Assembly (NCBI GenBank): GCA_013376995.1
Contig: JACAAZ010000006.1
Span: forward strand, 115,689 to 174,156
Length of the DNA: 58,468 nucleotides
From: Bacteroidota bacterium
GTDB lineage: Bacteria; Bacteroidota; Bacteroidia; Bacteroidales; UBA4417
Direction: 5' to 3'
Part shown: positions 55,901 through 58,468 of the stretch, one piece after another
Layout: each line of letters begins with the position of its first letter
Numbering within the stretch: the stretch's first letter is position 1
Notes under the pieces: model-generated
Told to the model about the DNA's origin: nothing
The model's input: only the letters and a program-made list of their open reading frames with translations
Databases searched by the model: none
Made by a program: the position numbers and the translations under genes

Positions 55901-57061
55901 TTGGTCAACCTGGTCAGCAATGCCATTAAATTTACTACTGAAGGAACTGTTAACCTGAATTGTAAATTATTGGCGAAAGAAAATGGCATGAATAAGATCA
56001 AGTTCAGTGTTGAAGACACCGGGATTGGCATTAGTTCTGACCATCTTTCCAAAATATTTGAAAGTTTTCAGCAAGAAGATGAAAGTATTACCAGGACCTA
56101 CGGAGGAACCGGCCTTGGCCTGCCGATCAGCAAGCAACTGGTGGAATTAATGGGTGGGTCGATCCAGGTTAGCAGTATTAAGGATGTTGGAAGCAAGTTC
56201 TATTTTATCCTTGATTTGCCTGTAGGCAGCAGCAAAATTGCTTCCAATACTTCTGAAACGATAAAGCCCTCCCAGGATTCGCTTGTCGGAGTTAAGATCC
56301 TGCTTGTTGAGGATAATAAATTCAACCAGATCATTGCTCAATCCTTGCTGGAAAAGTGGCAAACGGAGGTTCACATCGCCGAGAATGGTCAGCAGGCTGT
56401 CGAAATCCTTAAAACTACAGCATTCGATTTAATACTGATGGACCTTCAAATGCCGGTGATGGATGGGCTAACTGCAAGCCTTATCATCAGGACTCAACTA
56501 AATATTACAACTCCTATCCTGGCATTAACGGCTAATGTGCTTAAGGGAGTTATTGAGAAATGCAAGGAAGCAGGAATGAACGGTTATGTTTCAAAACCAT
56601 TTAATCCTGACGAATTCTACCTGAAGTTATTATCCTTGCTTGACAAAGGTGAGGTTATTCCAGGAGTTCCTGAAAGCTCAGTGGATTCAGAATCGCCTTC
56701 TGAAAACGGGGCAAAAATGTTTGACCTTGCCATTATTTCTAAAATTCTTGGTGGGGATGACGAGCAGATCCAGAGGATGATTCGGAAATTCATCGAGGTC
56801 ACTCCAGGGTATATGGATGAGTTGATCACAGCCTATAATGATAACAATATAGAAGGCGTTGAAATGTATGCCCACAAGATTAAGTCCAGCATTGATCTGA
56901 TTGCGAGCCCTGAGATGAGAGACCAGATCAAGCATATTCATGAATACTGCAAGATATGGGATCAGTTGCACCAGTTGCATAACCTGGTTCCTTCCTTTAA
57001 AGAACATTACGATTTGCTCCTTAAGCAACTAAAAGAGGAGCTCGCTTGCAGGACCGTTTAA
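52994..57061 (+). CDS. Multi-PAS/GAF hybrid histidine kinase with receiver and HPt
   Basis: A 1355-residue soluble sensor. Order: GAF-like (about 1-150), PAS1 (about 155-275), PAS2 (about 280-400), PAS3 (about 403-530, with GDGVWDWN), GAF (about 540-700), PAS4 (about 710-830), then HisKA with H859 ([14 protein letters not shown]), ATPase ([22 protein letters not shown]), a receiver with D1150 (LILMDLQMPVMDG), and an HPt with H1294 (YAHKIKSS). Only this kinase in the window contains all relay steps to HPt in one chain. It starts one base after the FIST gene, which points to coupled translation and a functional link. No transcription-factor response regulator is nearby. Confidence 0.94.
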   Translation: MDNYIWNQVLLELSLSVGSEFDLEKTLKKSTQAFLKKLGCTFVSVSRIEKDTITTIYSVPYFIKDEEEHQELATEYIKALNSEETKESFLEFNKEIFYYGFKLSDFGILIFGRAARLEYPRLKDLEPIVNLLAQVCNSSLEVMKRISAEELLKSERTLLRTIIENIPDPIYFKDLEGKKTLLNNAEAKLLGANDVADVIGKTDAAFYSPEIVARTEEEDYQVITSKTPILNRESSLITPTGEKRWFIGNKIPQTDSEGNVIGIVGISHDITHRKKTEQDIKENAEKYRAIFNSFLDLYYRSDVKGTILDLSPSVYKLSGYKPEELIGKSSEFVYADAENRSELISQLLSKGTINDYESILVHKDGKRIPVSITSHLLRNADGEPYLIEGTIRDITERKRVEQIFRESEERWQFALEGSGDGVWDWNIMGNMVFYSRQWKALLGFEENEIGCSIEEWENRIHPDDRKRVTTDLHKHFNSKAPGFINEHRVMCKDGTYKWILARGKAVGQTASNDPERVLGTFTDISDRKLAEEKLNKLVNLQNLLTHLATEFINIPLENSSNAINRLLKLIGEQLEIDRVYIFNYDFSENTTTNTFEWCAEGISHEIDNLQNVPTELFPEWVLTHQKGQIVNIEDVDSLPADNHLRQVLEPQGIKTLVTIPMMLKDECLGFVGFDSVVGKRVWNNEELTFLQVLADLLCNVTDRQRTEEALRKREAYLKAIFNNIPYQMWLKDRQGKFLAVNEPFAANFNLPDAESMMGKTVEDLWPAEIANHFLEQDNEVMHSLKQMTIEEQIEQYGEKKWLEIYRAPILDQNGELLGTTGIARDISSRIDADRELKKATLAAEAANSAKSRFLANMSHEIRTPLNAIIGMIGMLDNITLDESQKKILRNLNTSSDSLFNIINDILDFSKIESGQFDLDNTDFNLKELVKKVYDTQEYKAEDKNIQFRYEIDTDLSPVLIGDPVRLQQVLVNLVSNAIKFTTEGTVNLNCKLLAKENGMNKIKFSVEDTGIGISSDHLSKIFESFQQEDESITRTYGGTGLGLPISKQLVELMGGSIQVSSIKDVGSKFYFILDLPVGSSKIASNTSETIKPSQDSLVGVKILLVEDNKFNQIIAQSLLEKWQTEVHIAENGQQAVEILKTTAFDLILMDLQMPVMDGLTASLIIRTQLNITTPILALTANVLKGVIEKCKEAGMNGYVSKPFNPDEFYLKLLSLLDKGEVIPGVPESSVDSESPSENGAKMFDLAIISKILGGDDEQIQRMIRKFIEVTPGYMDELITAYNDNNIEGVEMYAHKIKSSIDLIASPEMRDQIKHIHEYCKIWDQLHQLHNLVPSFKEHYDLLLKQLKEELACRTV

Positions 57062-57221
57062 TATTTTAGCACTTTTATTGAAAGAAGGTTGATCCCTTAT
57101 AACAGGGATGAACACTTATTGGTAAATTTATGGCTTGAATTTATCTTATTTGTTTTTGCCTGGAATTCCATTTTATCGAAATTGCTGAAAAAGATCAGAT
57201 AACCTTTAATATTCTGAAGTT

Positions 57222-58328
57222 ATGCCTTACAATACAGATAACCGGATCGTAATGACACTGGATGCCGGAGGGACCAATTTCGTGTTTTCCGCAGCACGTT
57301 CAGGGGAAGAGATCATAGAACCCGTTGGCCTTCCTGCTAAGGCAGAGACCCTCGAAGAATCATTACAGACGATTATCCGTGGATTTGAGCAGGTCAAATT
57401 ACTGTTACCTGAACCTCCGGTCGCTATTAGTTTTGCATTCCCGGGGCCTGCTGATTATCCGAATGGCATCATAGGCGATTTAAAGAATTTGCCAGCCTAT
57501 CGGGGAGGCGTTGCCCTTGGGCCAATGCTGGAATATCATTTTGGCATACCAGTTTTCATTAATAATGACGGTGACCTTTTTGTTTATGGCGAAGCCATGG
57601 CTGGCCTTCTTCCAGCTATTAATGCCGAGTTGGAGTATGCCGGCAACCCAAAGCGTTACAGGAATCTTTTTGGGATTACTCTCGGTACAGGTTTCGGAGG
57701 AGGGCTGGTTGTAGATGGAAAACTTTTTATCGGGGATAATTCAGCAGGCGCAGAAATCTGGGCTATGCGTTCAAAACTTCATCCACTGGCATATGCAGAG
57801 GAAGGTGTTGCAATTCGTGCTGTGCGCAGGGTATATGCTGACTTCTGTGGTATTTCGTTTGAAGAAGCACCTGAACCCAGGGATATTTGCAGGATCGCTA
57901 AAGGTGAAATAGTAGGGAATGCTGAAGCTGCTAAAGAAGCATGGCGGCAATTGGCGGAAAATGCAGGGGATGCACTGGCAAATGCGGTTACATTGCTTGA
58001 TGCTTTGGTTGTAGTTGGTGGAGGCCTTTCGGGAGCTCATGAACTTATTCTTCCTCACCTGGTTGCCGAAATGAATAACCCTCTGAGCAATATAAAGGGA
58101 GAACCCCTCTGCAGAACTGAATTAACTGCATTTAACCTTGAAGATGTCACACAAAAGGCATTGTTTCTAAAAGGCCTGATGAAAACCATCCCGATTCCCG
58201 GCACAAGCCTGAACATAAGTTATGATCCGCTTCAAAGGACAGGAATTGGTGTCTCCAGGTTAGGAACTTCGAGGGCTGTAAGTATCGGGGCTTATGCTTT
58301 TGCTTTGAGTAAGCTGGATGGGGTTTAA
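57222..58328 (+). CDS. ROK-family sugar kinase-like protein without the usual zinc site
   Basis: A 368-residue protein of the ROK family. The ATP-site motif DAGGTNFVFS is at about residue 13, FAFPGPAD near 68, FINNDGDLF holds the likely catalytic aspartate (in place of the usual ENDANA), and GITLGTGFGGGLVVDG is the second phosphate motif. The ROK zinc motif (GH..., CxCGxxGC) is absent; the corresponding segment reads AGAEIWAMRSKLHPL. A kinase for a hexose or aminosugar is likely. Zinc-free ROK-like kinases exist, so loss of activity cannot be assumed. It stands alone, 160 bases after the kinase gene. Confidence 0.85.
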   Translation: MPYNTDNRIVMTLDAGGTNFVFSAARSGEEIIEPVGLPAKAETLEESLQTIIRGFEQVKLLLPEPPVAISFAFPGPADYPNGIIGDLKNLPAYRGGVALGPMLEYHFGIPVFINNDGDLFVYGEAMAGLLPAINAELEYAGNPKRYRNLFGITLGTGFGGGLVVDGKLFIGDNSAGAEIWAMRSKLHPLAYAEEGVAIRAVRRVYADFCGISFEEAPEPRDICRIAKGEIVGNAEAAKEAWRQLAENAGDALANAVTLLDALVVVGGGLSGAHELILPHLVAEMNNPLSNIKGEPLCRTELTAFNLEDVTQKALFLKGLMKTIPIPGTSLNISYDPLQRTGIGVSRLGTSRAVSIGAYAFALSKLDGV

Positions 58329-58390
58329 AGCACAAGCTTTCTGATTGAATTATACTAATGAAATATATCTATTATGAAATCATAATACCA

Positions 58391-58457
58391 ACTTGTCCCA
58401 CCCTGTCAAACAGGCTCAATATGACAGTTGACGGGTTGTGCGGGACAGTTGACAAGT
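58391..58457. repeat. Repeat-rich right edge, possible mobile-element end
   Basis: ACTTGTC (58391-58397) and GACAAGT (58451-58457) form a perfect 7-bp inverted pair. Inside it GACAGTTGAC occurs twice with a 21-base period (58423-58432 and 58444-58453), and CTGTC also recurs on the left side. Multiple short terminal repeats of about 20 bases are typical of IS21-type ends, but no transposase is in the window. The last 11 bases, 58458-58468, hold nothing recognisable. Confidence 0.4.
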
Positions 58458-58468
58458 AGAATTAGGAT

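Noticed and set aside
57092-57109. Hairpin ATCCC/GGGAT after the last hybrid kinase gene.
   Set aside because: Only five base pairs and no T-run, so it is not a convincing terminator.
58327-58340. Hairpin AAAGC-ACAA-GCTTT at the end of the ROK gene.
   Set aside because: The stem is five pairs with no T-run; chance match is likely.
1-58468. CRISPR arrays, tRNA, rRNA and known riboswitches.
   Set aside because: I saw no regular spacer-repeat array, cloverleaf or riboswitch core on either strand by eye; a profile search would be needed to exclude them.

Overview
The window looks like a chromosomal segment of a Bacteroidota bacterium (class Bacteroidia or a near relative). Reasons seen in the sequence: two secreted proteins end in type IX secretion (T9SS) C-terminal domains, a small protein carries a PID-CTERM-like tail, lysyl-tRNA synthetase has a C-terminal extension, several genes have a Bacteroidota-type -7 box (TAnnTTTG), and ribosome binding sites are weak. 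I cannot assign order or genus from the sequence alone.

Layout. 1-1050: a 120-bp tandem repeat at the left edge, then a REP-associated tyrosine transposase whose stop codon lies inside the first of three REP-like hairpins. 1056-4561: a membrane glycosyltransferase (minus) and lysS (plus). 4734-12251: a 2505-residue secreted modular protein (minus). 12471-14745: a lipoprotein, two tandem SnoaL-like proteins and an AraC-type regulator with a degenerate ATPase-like N-terminus. 15035-17803: an isolated AAA/DUF234 ATPase with a repeated operator-like motif, and GMP reductase. 18044-21276: a two-gene unit of a T9SS cargo protein and a PID-CTERM-like small protein, closed by a terminator. 21971-25727 (minus): an orphan HPt protein and nucleotide-sugar genes (dTDP-rhamnose reductase, UDP-xylose synthase, UDP-glucose dehydrogenase).

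26036-48958 (plus) is a large exopolysaccharide locus: receiver protein, priming sugar transferase, TolC-like protein, Wzc-like protein, Wzx flippase, Wzy-type polymerase, a CHASE4 hybrid histidine kinase, five further glycosyltransferases, a hexapeptide acetyltransferase, two membrane acyltransferases, an FkbM methyltransferase, and a T9SS beta-helix protein. The minus-strand genes just upstream would supply UDP-glucuronate, UDP-xylose and dTDP-rhamnose. 49021-57061 is a signalling block: a lone receiver (minus), then hybrid kinase, FIST sensor and hybrid kinase. 57222-58328 is a ROK-family protein, followed by a repeat-rich sequence at the right edge that may be the end of a mobile element.

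The most unusual part is the front of the exopolysaccharide locus. Its priming transferase is fused to a degenerate receiver domain and carries a Cys/His cluster. Its Wzc-like protein has a LysM domain and a kinase fold lacking both key aspartates. Its outer-membrane component is a single-repeat TolC-like protein, and no Wza is present. Around it lie three hybrid kinases, one orphan HPt and two orphan receivers, but no DNA-binding response regulator. This suggests, as inference, that polymer synthesis is controlled by a phosphorelay acting largely at the protein level.
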